Assembly (NCBI GenBank): GCA_045632525.1
Contig: JAZQWV010000005.1
Span: 1 to 64,000, forward strand
DNA length: 64,000 nucleotides
Direction of reading: 5' to 3'
DNA from: Fimenecus sp045632525
GTDB lineage: Bacteria; Bacillota; Clostridia; Oscillospirales; Acutalibacteraceae
In this document: positions 52,132-61,342 of the stretch, one piece after another
How positions within the stretch are numbered: the first letter of the stretch is position 1
Layout: every line of letters begins with the position of its first letter
Made by a program: the position numbers and the translations under genes
The notes under the pieces: model-generated
What the model was told of the DNA's origin: nothing
Database searches by the model: none
The model's input: the letters and a program-made list of their open reading frames with translations, nothing else

Positions 52132-52794
52132 ATGAGTGAACAGAAATTAACATTAAAAGAAAATTTGAAAGTTATTTTTGATGGCTGTTTGACAATTCCA
52201 AACTTGCTTTCAGTAATCAGAATCGCTTTAATTCCTGTTTTTGCAGTGCTTTATAATAAGGGCGAAATCTGGTGGTCGCTCATTGTGCTTGCACTTTCAG
52301 GACTTTCAGATTTGTTTGACGGTAAAATTGCAAGAAAATTTAATCAGGTTAGTAATTTGGGTAAACTTTTAGACCCTGTAGCAGATAAACTTACAATATT
52401 TGCAATCGCAATTGTACTTTTCTTGCAGTTTAAGTCAGCTAACAGTGAATCAATGCAAGCTTTTGCTTGGGTGTTCTTGCTCTTTATTGCAAAAGAAATA
52501 ATTATGATTTTGGGCAGCGTTGTGCTTATTGCACTTGGTACTCGTCCTGTTGCAGCAGAAATTTGGGGTAAACTTGCAACTTGTGCATTTTATGTAATTA
52601 TGGTTGTGATTATCGGCTTTGGACCAGAAGTTGGCGCTATCACACATATTGCAGGTTTTGAAAAATATACACTTCCTGAACCACTTATGTTTGTGCTTGT
52701 AATAATAGCTGTTGTGCTTACATTTATTGCATTTTTCAGTTATCTTCCAAGTGCAATCAAACAGATTATCGAAAACTCAAAGAAAAAGGACTAA
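52132..52794 (+). CDS. pgsA: CDP-diacylglycerol-glycerol-3-phosphate 3-phosphatidyltransferase
   Basis: 220 residues. The CDP-alcohol phosphatidyltransferase motif is complete: DGKIARKFNQVSNLGKLLDP followed by VADK (D-G-x2-A-R-x8-G-x3-D-x3-D). Several membrane helices. Makes phosphatidylglycerol phosphate, the committed step to phosphatidylglycerol. Follows cvpA and precedes clpE by six bases. Confidence 0.92.
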   Translation: MSEQKLTLKENLKVIFDGCLTIPNLLSVIRIALIPVFAVLYNKGEIWWSLIVLALSGLSDLFDGKIARKFNQVSNLGKLLDPVADKLTIFAIAIVLFLQFKSANSESMQAFAWVFLLFIAKEIIMILGSVVLIALGTRPVAAEIWGKLATCAFYVIMVVIIGFGPEVGAITHIAGFEKYTLPEPLMFVLVIIAVVLTFIAFFSYLPSAIKQIIENSKKKD

Positions 52795-52800
52795 TTTATA

Positions 52801-55116
52801 ATGAACAAAAATATGATTTGCTGTAAATGCAAACAAAGACCCGCAGTTATCTTTGTAACAAAGATGGAAGGCGAAAAAACAACAAATGAGGGTTATTGCA
52901 TCCAATGTGCAATGGAAATGAATATAGGTCCCATTAAACAGATGATGGAGAATATGGGCATAACCGAAGACCAACTTGAAGATATGACAACCCAGATGGA
53001 ACAGATGATGGAAAGTATGGGCGAAGATGGCTTTGAATTGGGTGGAGCATCAACATTTCCATTTATGCAAAATCTTGGTATGATGCCAATGGATGTACCT
53101 GAAGAAAATATCAAAGACCTTAATGGTGACAAGAAAAATGCACCAAAAGGCAAGAAAAAGCAGGGGAATAAGGGCGATAAGAGAAAAATGCTATCTATGT
53201 ATTGTACCGATTTGACTGCGAAAGCAAGAAATAACGAGCTTGACAGAATTATCGGTCGTGATACAGAAATTGCCCGTGCCGTGCAGATTTTATGTAGAAG
53301 AACAAAGAATAACCCTTGCTTAATCGGTGAACCCGGTGTTGGTAAAACTGCAATCGCAGAAGGGCTTGCACAAAGAATAGCAGAGGGTAATGTCCCAGCA
53401 AAACTTATTGATAAAGAAATTCATCTTCTTGACCTTACTGCTCTTGTTGCTGGCACACAATTCCGTGGTCAGTTTGAAAGCAGAATTAAAGGCCTTGTTG
53501 AAGAAGTAAAGAGTGAAGGTAATATCATTCTCTTTATTGACGAAGTTCATAATCTTGTTGGTACAGGTGATGCAGAAGGCTCAATGAACGCTGCAAACAT
53601 CTTGAAACCTGCTCTTTCTCGTGGTGCAATTCAAGTTATCGGTGCAACAACCTTCAATGAATACAGAAAGCATATCGAAAAAGACGCTGCTCTTGAAAGA
53701 CGTTTCCAACCTGTAAAAGTTGAAGAACCATCAATCGAAGATACTTATAAAATGCTTGTTGGTATCAAAGCCTACTATGAACTTTTCCACAGAGTGCAAA
53801 TTAGCGATAATCTTGTATATAAAGCAGTAACTCTTTCAGAAAGATATATTACAGACAGATTCTTGCCAGATAAAGCAATTGACCTTTTGGACGAAGCTTG
53901 TACTTGTGCAAATCTTCGCAACAAAGCAATCAGCGAAAACGAAATCAACGAAAAGAAAATTGCAACTCTCAAAAAAGAGATTGAAGCACTTGAAGAGAGA
54001 ATTGCTAATCCTGAAAATGACGAAGACTTGAACCCCGTCTATGAAGACCTTTATAAAACAAAAGGCGAACTTGCAGTTTGTGAAGGTAAAGCACCCGAGC
54101 TTCAAGAAAAAGCAAAAGATAATAATGTTACAGAAGACGACTTGGCAAGAGTTATAAACTTATGGACAGGTATCCCTGCAACAAAAGTTGTAGAAGGTGA
54201 CATCAACCGTCTTAAAGGTCTTGAAGATAGACTTATGGAAAAAGTTATCGGTCAAGACGATGCTGTTAAAGCCGTTGCAAATGCAATCAAGCGTAGCAGA
54301 ATTCAGTTGACACTTCAAAAACGCCCTGCATCATTTATTTTTGTAGGTCCAACAGGTGTAGGTAAAACTGAACTTGTTAAACAACTTTCAACAGAACTTT
54401 TTGATACACCTGAAACACTTATCCGTCTTGATATGAGTGAGTTTATGGAGAAACATTCAGTTTCTCGTCTTATCGGCTCACCTCCAGGATATGTTGGCTA
54501 TGACGAAGCAGGTCAACTTACAGAAAAGGTGAGAAGAAAGCCATATTCAATTATTCTCTTTGACGAAATTGAAAAAGCACATCCCGATGTAATGAACATT
54601 CTTCTTCAAATCCTTGACGAAGGCAAAACAAATGATGCTCATGGTCGCACAGTCAGCTTTGCAAACACTGTGATTATTATGACATCAAATGCTGGTAGCC
54701 ATAAATCAGAAACATCATTAGGATTCGGCAAAACAGATAAAGACATTTCAAGAGAAAAGGTGCTTAAAGCACTTAATGAATTCTTGAGACCTGAATTTAT
54801 CGGCCGTGTTGACGAAATCGTTGTGTTCAACCCACTCGACGAAGAAGATTATAAGAAAATTGCAATTCTTATGCTCTCTGAAATCGAAACAGTGCTTAAA
54901 GATAAAGGCATTCAGTTCATTTACGACGATAACACACCATCTGCGATTGTTTCAAAAATGGACGGCAATGTTCGTGGTGCTCGTGATTTGAGAAATGTTA
55001 TCCGTCGCAATATCGAAGACAAAGTTTCAACAATTATGATTGATAATCTCGGTACAACAATCAACAAAATTCTCATCACAACAGAAAACAACGATATCAA
55101 TGTAACATTTGAATAA
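52801..55116 (+). CDS. clpE: ClpE-like AAA+ chaperone of a Clp protease
   Basis: 771 residues. The N-terminus has a zinc finger, CCKCKQR with a later CIQC (two CxxC-type pairs 25-30 residues apart), as in ClpE; the paired N-domain repeats of ClpC are absent. Two AAA+ modules: GEPGVGKTAIAEGLA and LFIDEVHN, then GPTGVGKTELVK and LFDEIEKAH. A short coiled-coil middle domain lies between them. TSLGFGK in the second module supplies the LGF tripeptide for ClpP docking. It unfolds substrates for ClpP. No CtsR, McsA or McsB gene is near. Confidence 0.92.
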   Translation: MNKNMICCKCKQRPAVIFVTKMEGEKTTNEGYCIQCAMEMNIGPIKQMMENMGITEDQLEDMTTQMEQMMESMGEDGFELGGASTFPFMQNLGMMPMDVPEENIKDLNGDKKNAPKGKKKQGNKGDKRKMLSMYCTDLTAKARNNELDRIIGRDTEIARAVQILCRRTKNNPCLIGEPGVGKTAIAEGLAQRIAEGNVPAKLIDKEIHLLDLTALVAGTQFRGQFESRIKGLVEEVKSEGNIILFIDEVHNLVGTGDAEGSMNAANILKPALSRGAIQVIGATTFNEYRKHIEKDAALERRFQPVKVEEPSIEDTYKMLVGIKAYYELFHRVQISDNLVYKAVTLSERYITDRFLPDKAIDLLDEACTCANLRNKAISENEINEKKIATLKKEIEALEERIANPENDEDLNPVYEDLYKTKGELAVCEGKAPELQEKAKDNNVTEDDLARVINLWTGIPATKVVEGDINRLKGLEDRLMEKVIGQDDAVKAVANAIKRSRIQLTLQKRPASFIFVGPTGVGKTELVKQLSTELFDTPETLIRLDMSEFMEKHSVSRLIGSPPGYVGYDEAGQLTEKVRRKPYSIILFDEIEKAHPDVMNILLQILDEGKTNDAHGRTVSFANTVIIMTSNAGSHKSETSLGFGKTDKDISREKVLKALNEFLRPEFIGRVDEIVVFNPLDEEDYKKIAILMLSEIETVLKDKGIQFIYDDNTPSAIVSKMDGNVRGARDLRNVIRRNIEDKVSTIMIDNLGTTINKILITTENNDINVTFE

Positions 55117-55144
55117 TGTAGGGGACGATGCCCACATCGTCCCG
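55117..55144. repeat. 28-bp palindromic repeat, copy 2
   Basis: Identical to 41708-41735; starts within the clpE stop region. Confidence 0.75.
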
Positions 55145-55146
55145 TA

Positions 55147-55184
55147 AAAAACAAGCCACTCAAAACGAGTGGCTTGTTTTATAT
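55147..55184 (+). terminator. Bidirectional terminator between clpE and the minus-strand gene
   Basis: 14-bp stem (AAAACAAGCCACTC with GAGTGGCTTGTTTT) and a 5-base loop; T-rich on both strands. Confidence 0.9.
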
Positions 55185-55778
55185 AATGAAACATATTATT
55201 AACATAATTAAGATAACTAAAAGTAAAAATCCAACTGAAAGTACAGTATCCCAAAAACTTTTATCATGATTTCCAATTCTTTGTTTATAGGTGTATTTAA
55301 TACTGTTAACATATCTGAATTTATCGACCAAATTAGCTTTACAAGCTAATTCAGGAGTTTTGTTTTTTGATTTCTCAATAAACTTTAAAGTACGCTTTTC
55401 AATTCTTTTAAGAATTTTTTCTTCTTTATAATTTTTCTCTTTTGGTTTAAAACCTATATCAACTCGTTCAGTTTTATTAAGTAAAAACGAGTATTCTTTA
55501 TATTCTTGTTTCTTTGAGGCGTTTATAATTGGTAAAAAGGTAATAACAATGCAGTTATAACGATTGCGTTGATATTTCCAATATTTGTTCTCACGCTTGG
55601 TAGCAAGGCGTTCAAGTAGCATATCTAAAAAATGAGTGTCATTATGCATATAAGGTGCAGGTGCATTTGTCTCAAAATACTTTTTAGAAACCTTACATTT
55701 AATACCAAGCTCACTTAATTGGTTTTCATAATTGCCTACAAGCTCATTAACTTTTTCCACAAGTTTGTTCTCTCCCAA
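55179..55778 (-). CDS. Hypothetical tail-anchored protein
   Basis: 199 residues if the TTG at 55778 is the start (AGAGGTGA upstream); a GTG at 55757 after GGGAGAG is possible too, and the frame extends to 55898 without support. A charged, helical N-terminal part, a Lys/Glu-rich middle (KEKNYKEEKILKRIEKRTLKFIEKSKNKT) described here by its positions around 115-150, and a C-terminal membrane helix (about 178-198, LLLVILIMLIICFI). No family is recognised. The terminal helix suggests anchoring with the bulk in the cytoplasm. Confidence 0.6.
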   Translation of the reverse strand: MGENKLVEKVNELVGNYENQLSELGIKCKVSKKYFETNAPAPYMHNDTHFLDMLLERLATKRENKYWKYQRNRYNCIVITFLPIINASKKQEYKEYSFLLNKTERVDIGFKPKEKNYKEEKILKRIEKRTLKFIEKSKNKTPELACKANLVDKFRYVNSIKYTYKQRIGNHDKSFWDTVLSVGFLLLVILIMLIICFII

Positions 55779-55876
55779 TATAATCACCTCTGCAAACATT
55801 ATAACATTTTTAATTGAATATTGCAAATTACGGCAAACCGTCGCACATGGACTAATAGTTCTCGTCTCTCTATATA

Positions 55877-55916
55877 AAAAAATAATCCCACACACCAAAA
55901 GGTGTATAGGATTATT
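55877..55916 (-). terminator. Terminator after tRNA-Ser(GCT)
   Basis: On the minus strand AATAATCC and ACACC pair with GGTGT and GGATTATT, followed by a T run. Confidence 0.8.
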
Positions 55917-56007
55917 TGGCGCAGAAGGAGAGACTCGAACTCTCGCACCGGTTTCCCGGCCTACGCCCTTAGCAGGGGCGCCTCGTCACCAACTTGAGTA
56001 CTTCTGC
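55917..56007 (-). tRNA. tRNA-Ser (anticodon GCT)
   Basis: Folds as a class II tRNA with a long variable arm. The acceptor stem is GCAGAAG with CTTCTGC, the anticodon loop CTGCTAAGG holds GCT, the T arm is GAGAGTTCGAGTCTCTC, and the 3' CCA is encoded. Confidence 0.93.
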
Positions 56008-56035
56008 AAGTGTAACGTGTTTAAGCGTTATTTAA

Positions 56036-56070
56036 TTAAAAAGCGGGCTGTAATTAAATTACAACCCGCA
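56036..56070 (-). terminator. Terminator between the two tRNA-Ser genes
   Basis: On the minus strand GCGGGTTGTAAT pairs with ATTACAGCCCGC around TTA, followed by TTTTT. Confidence 0.85.
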
Positions 56071-56072
56071 TC

Positions 56073-56161
56073 TGGCGGAGAGAGTGGGATTCGAACCCAC
56101 GGTACGTTGCCGTACGACGGTTTTCAAGACCGTTCCGTTATAACCACTTCGGTATCTCTCC
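56073..56161 (-). tRNA. tRNA-Ser (anticodon TGA)
   Basis: Class II tRNA with a long variable arm. The acceptor stem is GGAGAGA with TCTCTCC, the anticodon loop GTCTTGAAAAC holds TGA, the T arm is GTGGGTTCGAATCCCAC, and CCA is encoded at the 3' end. Confidence 0.93.
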
Positions 56162-56340
56162 GTATTGGGCTTGTATATATTATCATAAATAATAAGTGTT
56201 GTCAAGAACTTTTTTACAAAAAATCTATATAAAAATATCATTTAAAATTCGTCACTAAGTCCGTTTTTTTACACTTTGTTTTGTTTACAAAATCTCAACA
56301 AAATGTTAGAATATATCAAAGAATATAGGAGGTGTGTTTT

Positions 56341-56679
56341 ATGGATTCAATGTGGTATATATATTTCATATTATTTATACTTTTCATTATAATGATTCGT
56401 GAAAGAAATACTAATATAATTCGTAAACATCTTCGTAAGAAAAGGGGAAAGACAAATATGACAGCACTTATTGAAAAATACATTGGCAAAGAATGTTTGA
56501 TTTATACTTGCACATCTTCGTCTCAAATAACAGGCATAATCAAATCTTGTAATGAGGGTTGGCTTGAAGTCGAAAACAGCAACGGTCAGTGCGATATTGT
56601 AAACTGCGAATACATTACTAGAATTCGTGAGTATCCACGCGATAAAAAAGGCAAGAAAAAGAGCGTAGTTTTAGATTAA
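56341..56679 (+). CDS. Small membrane-anchored protein, DUF6897-like
   Basis: 112 residues from ATG 56341, after AGGAGGTG. One N-terminal membrane helix (about 5-24), a basic stretch (KHLRKKRGK), then a small beta-rich domain (GKECLIYTCTSSSQITGIIKS and WLEVENSNGQCDIVNCEYITRI) that resembles an Sm/SH3-like barrel. It may be a DUF6897 member. Function unknown. Two bases separate its stop from the Shine-Dalgarno region of the GH27 gene. Confidence 0.68.
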   Translation: MDSMWYIYFILFILFIIMIRERNTNIIRKHLRKKRGKTNMTALIEKYIGKECLIYTCTSSSQITGIIKSCNEGWLEVENSNGQCDIVNCEYITRIREYPRDKKGKKKSVVLD

Positions 56680-56689
56680 GGTGATTTTT

Positions 56690-57982
56690 ATGGATAAAAA
56701 CAAACTTGCAAAAACACCACCAATGGGGTGGAATAGTTGGGATTGCTATGGTGCAGCCGTTAACGAAGAACAGCTTTTAGGCAATGCAGAATATATGGCA
56801 AAATACCTTAAAGATTATGGTTGGCAATATGTTGTCTGTGATATTCAATGGTATGAGCCAAAAGCTAAAAACAACGATTATAATAATTTCACAGAGCTTT
56901 GTATGGATGAGTATTCCCGTCTTATTCCAGCAGAGAATCGTTTTCCATCATCAAAGGGTGGATTAGGATTTAAACCAATTGCTGATAAAATTCACGCAAT
57001 GGGACTCAAATTCGGTATTCACATTATGCGTGGTATTCCTCGTCAGGCAGTCCATCAGAATACACCTATTTTAGGCACAGATAAAACCGCTCGTCAGGTT
57101 GTGCATCATTTCTCCGTTTGCCCTTGGAATACAGATATGTATGGTATGTATAATTGCGAAGGTGCACAGGCTTATTACGATTCTATTTTCGATATGTACG
57201 CAAAATGGGGCATTGACTTTGTAAAAGTTGATGACATCTGTGTTACAGAATTCAGAAAATGGGATAACCCATATTCAGCTCGTGAAGAAGTTGAAATGAT
57301 AAGAAAAGCAATTGACAAAACAGGTCGTGATATTGTATTGAGTCTTTCACCAGGACCTGCTGAATTATCAGTAGCCGACCATTTGTGCCAATACGCGAAT
57401 ATGTGGCGTCTTACAGGCGATTTCTGGGACTGGTGGGACAAACTCTATGAAATGTTCGATAAGTGCGAAAAATGGGCGCCTTTCGTGAGCGAGGGTTGTT
57501 GGCCAGATTGCGATATGTTACCACTTGGCAATCTTTCAAGAAATGGTACTTGTCATGGACCACAAGACAGATATACACAGTTCACAAAAGACGAGCAAAT
57601 TACTCTTATGACACTTTGGTCAATATTCCGTTCACCACTTATGTTTGGTGGTGAAATGAGAAATAACGACGAATGGACTCTTTCTCTTATGACAAACGAA
57701 GAAGTCCTTGATGTTAACCAAAATTCTCGCGATGGAAAACAAGCATACAGAGATGAAAATACAATCATCTGGACTGCAATTTCTTCTGACAACAAACCAT
57801 TAATCGCAGTATTCAATGTGTCACCTGAAAATGCCGAAATCACAGTTGATTTGTCAAAACTTGATTTAGCAGGGGAATACATACTCCGCGATTTATGGGC
57901 TAAAGAAGATATAGGAAAAGTAGCAGATAAATTCATTTGCACAGTTAATACTCACGGTGCAAAACTTTTCAAATTAAAATAA
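56690..57982 (+). CDS. Alpha-galactosidase, glycoside hydrolase family 27
   Basis: 430 residues from ATG 56690; an in-frame GTG at 56681 overlaps the ribosome-binding site. TPPMGWNSWDCYG is the family opening. The nucleophile Asp is in FVKVDDICV (KxD motif) and the acid/base Asp in WPDCDMLPLG. A C-terminal beta-sandwich follows the TIM barrel. No signal peptide, so it acts inside the cell on imported alpha-galactosides. It could complement the beta-mannosidase at 30415 in galactomannan breakdown; GH27 also contains other specificities. Confidence 0.9.
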   Translation: MDKNKLAKTPPMGWNSWDCYGAAVNEEQLLGNAEYMAKYLKDYGWQYVVCDIQWYEPKAKNNDYNNFTELCMDEYSRLIPAENRFPSSKGGLGFKPIADKIHAMGLKFGIHIMRGIPRQAVHQNTPILGTDKTARQVVHHFSVCPWNTDMYGMYNCEGAQAYYDSIFDMYAKWGIDFVKVDDICVTEFRKWDNPYSAREEVEMIRKAIDKTGRDIVLSLSPGPAELSVADHLCQYANMWRLTGDFWDWWDKLYEMFDKCEKWAPFVSEGCWPDCDMLPLGNLSRNGTCHGPQDRYTQFTKDEQITLMTLWSIFRSPLMFGGEMRNNDEWTLSLMTNEEVLDVNQNSRDGKQAYRDENTIIWTAISSDNKPLIAVFNVSPENAEITVDLSKLDLAGEYILRDLWAKEDIGKVADKFICTVNTHGAKLFKLK

Positions 57983-57997
57983 AAAGGGGCAAAAAAT

Positions 57998-60900
57998 ATG
58001 CTCAACATTATCACAGGTCGTACAGGTAGTGGCAAAACCCGATATATTCGTAATCTTGCAACAAAGATTGCCAAACAGATAAGTGGCAAAGCCGTTATTA
58101 TTGTACCCGAGCAATTTTCTTTTGAAACTGAAAGGGGAATGCTCGAACTTTTAGGCAATGAAAAAATTAATAATGTTGAAGTTTTAAGCTTTTCACGACT
58201 TAGTGAAAGGCTTTTGTCCCAATACGGCAAATTAGATAAGAAGACTGCTGACGATGGAGTTCGAGCAGTTCTTATGAGCCGAGCAATTGAAACTCTTGAA
58301 GATGAACTCACTGTATTTTGTCGTTATAAAAAGCATCCCGAACTCATAAGTCAAATTCTAGATTTTCACCGTGAAATCAAAAAATGCAAAATATCAAATG
58401 AAGAGTTAGAAAAATTTGCAGAAGTTGTAAATAAAAAATCATTTGCCTCAAAAATTTCTGAACTCTCATCAATATTTGCTTGCTATGATGCTTTGATGTC
58501 AAAAAGATTTAACGATAGCACACTTTATCTTGACATGCTTGCAGACTTGTTGGCAGAAGTTGATTATTTCAAGAATAAAGTTGTATTCTTTGACGCCTTT
58601 TCTGGATTTTCAGGTCAGGAATATGCCGTGTTAAGTGAAATTATGCGCCAAGCAGAAGATGTGTTTGTAACATTCTGTTGCGATACATCTAAAAACAATC
58701 AGAGATATGAGCTTTTTTATAATTCAACAGTTGAGATTAAAAAACTCAAATCAATCGCAAATAAAATAGGCATTAAAATTGCGCCTGAAAAGGTTCTATA
58801 TTCTAAAAAAGAATTCAAAAAAGATGAACTCAATTTTCTTGAAGAAAACTTCTTTGCGAATAAAGATAATGTCTATGAAGAAGATGCAAGTGCAATTACA
58901 ATTATCCCTTGTCGAACAAAAACCGATGAATGTGGCGTGGTAGCGTCAGAAATCAAAAAACTTGTTCGCACAGAAAATCTTCGTTATCGTGATATTGCAG
59001 TTATTGTCCGTCAAGAAGAAAATTATAAAAAAGATTTGGCATCAGCTTTCAGAAAATATGATATTGATTGCTTCCATGATAATCGTCAACCAGTTGACAC
59101 ACAACCATTAATCGTCTTCTTGAAATGCCTTTTAGATATTTTAGTTAAAGGCTTTGAAACTGAAAGAATTTTGAGACTTTTAAAAACTCAACTTTTCGGT
59201 TTCACAGTCGAAGAAATCGCACTCTTAGAAGATTATTGCCTTATGTGGAAAATTCGTCCGTCAGTTTGGCTTGAAGAATGGACCGAAAACCCAAACGGAT
59301 TTGGTGAATTAGTAACAGACCATTCAAATGGACTTTTAGAAAATATAAATGCACTTCGTCAAAGAATAGTTGCGCCAATTTCTCTTTTGAAAAAGCAAAT
59401 GAAAGACTCTGATGGCGAGTCTATGTCTAAAGCATTGTTTACATTCTTACAAAAGAATAAAATTGACGGAAACTTAAAAGTTTTTACACAAAATCTTAAA
59501 GATAGCAATGAATTAGAATTAGCTCTTGAACAAGCTAGAATATGGAAAATTGTTACCGAAGTGTTAGATGGTCTTTATTTTGCAATCGGTAATACTGACA
59601 TTTCAATTGAACGATATTCTGAATTGTTCAATCTCTTTGTTGCGTCCAAAAACATTGGTGTAATTCCAAATGGAATGGACGAAGTAATCATTGGTGGAGC
59701 TGACAGAATCCGTGCGTCTGCACCAAAAGTAGTATTCCTTATGGGTGCAAATACAGGTGTTTTCCCAGCAGAAAGTTCATCAGGTGTTTTGTTTAACGAC
59801 TTTGAACGCTGTGAACTCATAAATAACGGAATGCAAATTATCAGTAATCTAGAATATAACAGTGTTAGTGAAAACTTTATTGCATATCATGCTGCAACTC
59901 TTGCAACTGACAAACTTTATCTCACTTATTCATCAATGAGTGGTGATTCATCTGCATTAACACCATCTGAAATGGTGACTGATATTATCAAGACATTCCC
60001 TAAATGTAATATCAGAAATGAATACTCTAAATTAGATAGAATTGAAAGCCGTAATTCTGCATTTGCAATTATGGCGGGCGAAGCCATGAAAGGCTCGGTT
60101 CTAGGTGAAACATTAAAAGAGTATTTTAATGAGAATGACGGCAAAAATGAAGTATTAAAAATTAGCAGAGCAAACAACAAAGAATTCAAAATTCTTGATA
60201 AAGACCTTGCCGCAGATTTCTTTGGCAAGAATATGTATATGTCTGCTTCTCGAGTAGAAAAGTTCTATAAATGTCCATTTGAATATTTTTGTGAATATGG
60301 TCTCAAAGCAAAACCAAGAAAAGAAGCACAAATTGATGCAGCTTTGTCTGGTACACTTATTCACTATGTAATGGAAAAATTCTTGTTCAACAATGAAAAA
60401 GCAACAATTATCAAAATGACTGATAATGAAATTAACAAACATATTGAAACAATCATTGATGAATATATCAATGACGAAATGGGCGGATATGAAAACAAAT
60501 CTGCAACCTTTGAGAGAACAATAAAGCTTATTAAAGAAACTGCTTATAAGGTTTTAATAAGACTTATTGTTGAATTTAAAGCATGCGAATTCACCCCTGT
60601 TGATTTTGAATTGAGCATTAATCACGATGGCGCAATTGATCCTTATGAAGTGAAACTTATAAATGGTGGTACAGTGCGAGTTGTTGGTAGTGTTGACCGT
60701 GTTGATATGTTCAAAACACAAGATAATACATTCTTGCGCGTTGTTGACTATAAAACAGGTGGTAAAGAGTTTAACTTAGGCGAAGTTTTCTACGGACTTA
60801 ATATGCAAATGCTCATTTATCTTTTTGCAATTTGGGAAAATGGCAAGAGCTATTATGGTGACAATATAATTCCTGCAGGTGTGTTATATTTCCAAGCAAA

Positions 60901-61342
60901 AAATCCAAAGGTAGCATCTGCATCAATAAAGAAAGATTCTAATGAACAAGAAGTGCTTGAAGCATCTTGCATAGAGCTTAGTATGGACGGTATGATTTTA
61001 AATAATATGCAAGTGTTTGAAGCAATGGATAGTAAATATAATGGTGCCTTGTTGCCTGCAAGCTATGATGAAAAAACAGGCTCATTAAAGGGCAAAATTA
61101 TCTCACTTGAATCTTTGAACAGATTGAAAGATAAGGTTAATGAGTCAATCAGAAAAATGGCAAATGAGTTGCACGAAGGCAATATTTCTGCTTTGCCGAT
61201 TAAAGATGCTTGTGTGTGGTGTCAGTTTAAAGATGTGTGCAAGCGTGAAGAAGACGACTCAATAAATGAATTTGAAGTTCCAAAATTTGACGATGCTATT
61301 TCTATGTTAAGAGGTGAAGATGATGAGCAGAGAATGGACTAA
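57998..61342 (+). CDS. addB: AddAB helicase-nuclease, subunit AddB
   Basis: 1,114 residues. Walker A GRTGSGKTRY near the N-terminus, a UvrD-like but largely degenerate helicase part, and a C-terminal RecB-family nuclease with VVDYKTGG. Four Fe-S Cys are visible: KCPFEYFCEYG for the first, and CVWCQFKDVCK for the last three. With AddA it processes double-strand breaks for recombination. It overlaps addA by about 20 bases. Confidence 0.95.
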   Translation: MLNIITGRTGSGKTRYIRNLATKIAKQISGKAVIIVPEQFSFETERGMLELLGNEKINNVEVLSFSRLSERLLSQYGKLDKKTADDGVRAVLMSRAIETLEDELTVFCRYKKHPELISQILDFHREIKKCKISNEELEKFAEVVNKKSFASKISELSSIFACYDALMSKRFNDSTLYLDMLADLLAEVDYFKNKVVFFDAFSGFSGQEYAVLSEIMRQAEDVFVTFCCDTSKNNQRYELFYNSTVEIKKLKSIANKIGIKIAPEKVLYSKKEFKKDELNFLEENFFANKDNVYEEDASAITIIPCRTKTDECGVVASEIKKLVRTENLRYRDIAVIVRQEENYKKDLASAFRKYDIDCFHDNRQPVDTQPLIVFLKCLLDILVKGFETERILRLLKTQLFGFTVEEIALLEDYCLMWKIRPSVWLEEWTENPNGFGELVTDHSNGLLENINALRQRIVAPISLLKKQMKDSDGESMSKALFTFLQKNKIDGNLKVFTQNLKDSNELELALEQARIWKIVTEVLDGLYFAIGNTDISIERYSELFNLFVASKNIGVIPNGMDEVIIGGADRIRASAPKVVFLMGANTGVFPAESSSGVLFNDFERCELINNGMQIISNLEYNSVSENFIAYHAATLATDKLYLTYSSMSGDSSALTPSEMVTDIIKTFPKCNIRNEYSKLDRIESRNSAFAIMAGEAMKGSVLGETLKEYFNENDGKNEVLKISRANNKEFKILDKDLAADFFGKNMYMSASRVEKFYKCPFEYFCEYGLKAKPRKEAQIDAALSGTLIHYVMEKFLFNNEKATIIKMTDNEINKHIETIIDEYINDEMGGYENKSATFERTIKLIKETAYKVLIRLIVEFKACEFTPVDFELSINHDGAIDPYEVKLINGGTVRVVGSVDRVDMFKTQDNTFLRVVDYKTGGKEFNLGEVFYGLNMQMLIYLFAIWENGKSYYGDNIIPAGVLYFQAKNPKVASASIKKDSNEQEVLEASCIELSMDGMILNNMQVFEAMDSKYNGALLPASYDEKTGSLKGKIISLESLNRLKDKVNESIRKMANELHEGNISALPIKDACVWCQFKDVCKREEDDSINEFEVPKFDDAISMLRGEDDEQRMD

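Noticed and set aside
55732..56232. Plus-strand frame of 166 codons across the tRNA-Ser genes
   Set aside because: It runs through both tRNAs and their terminators in antisense.
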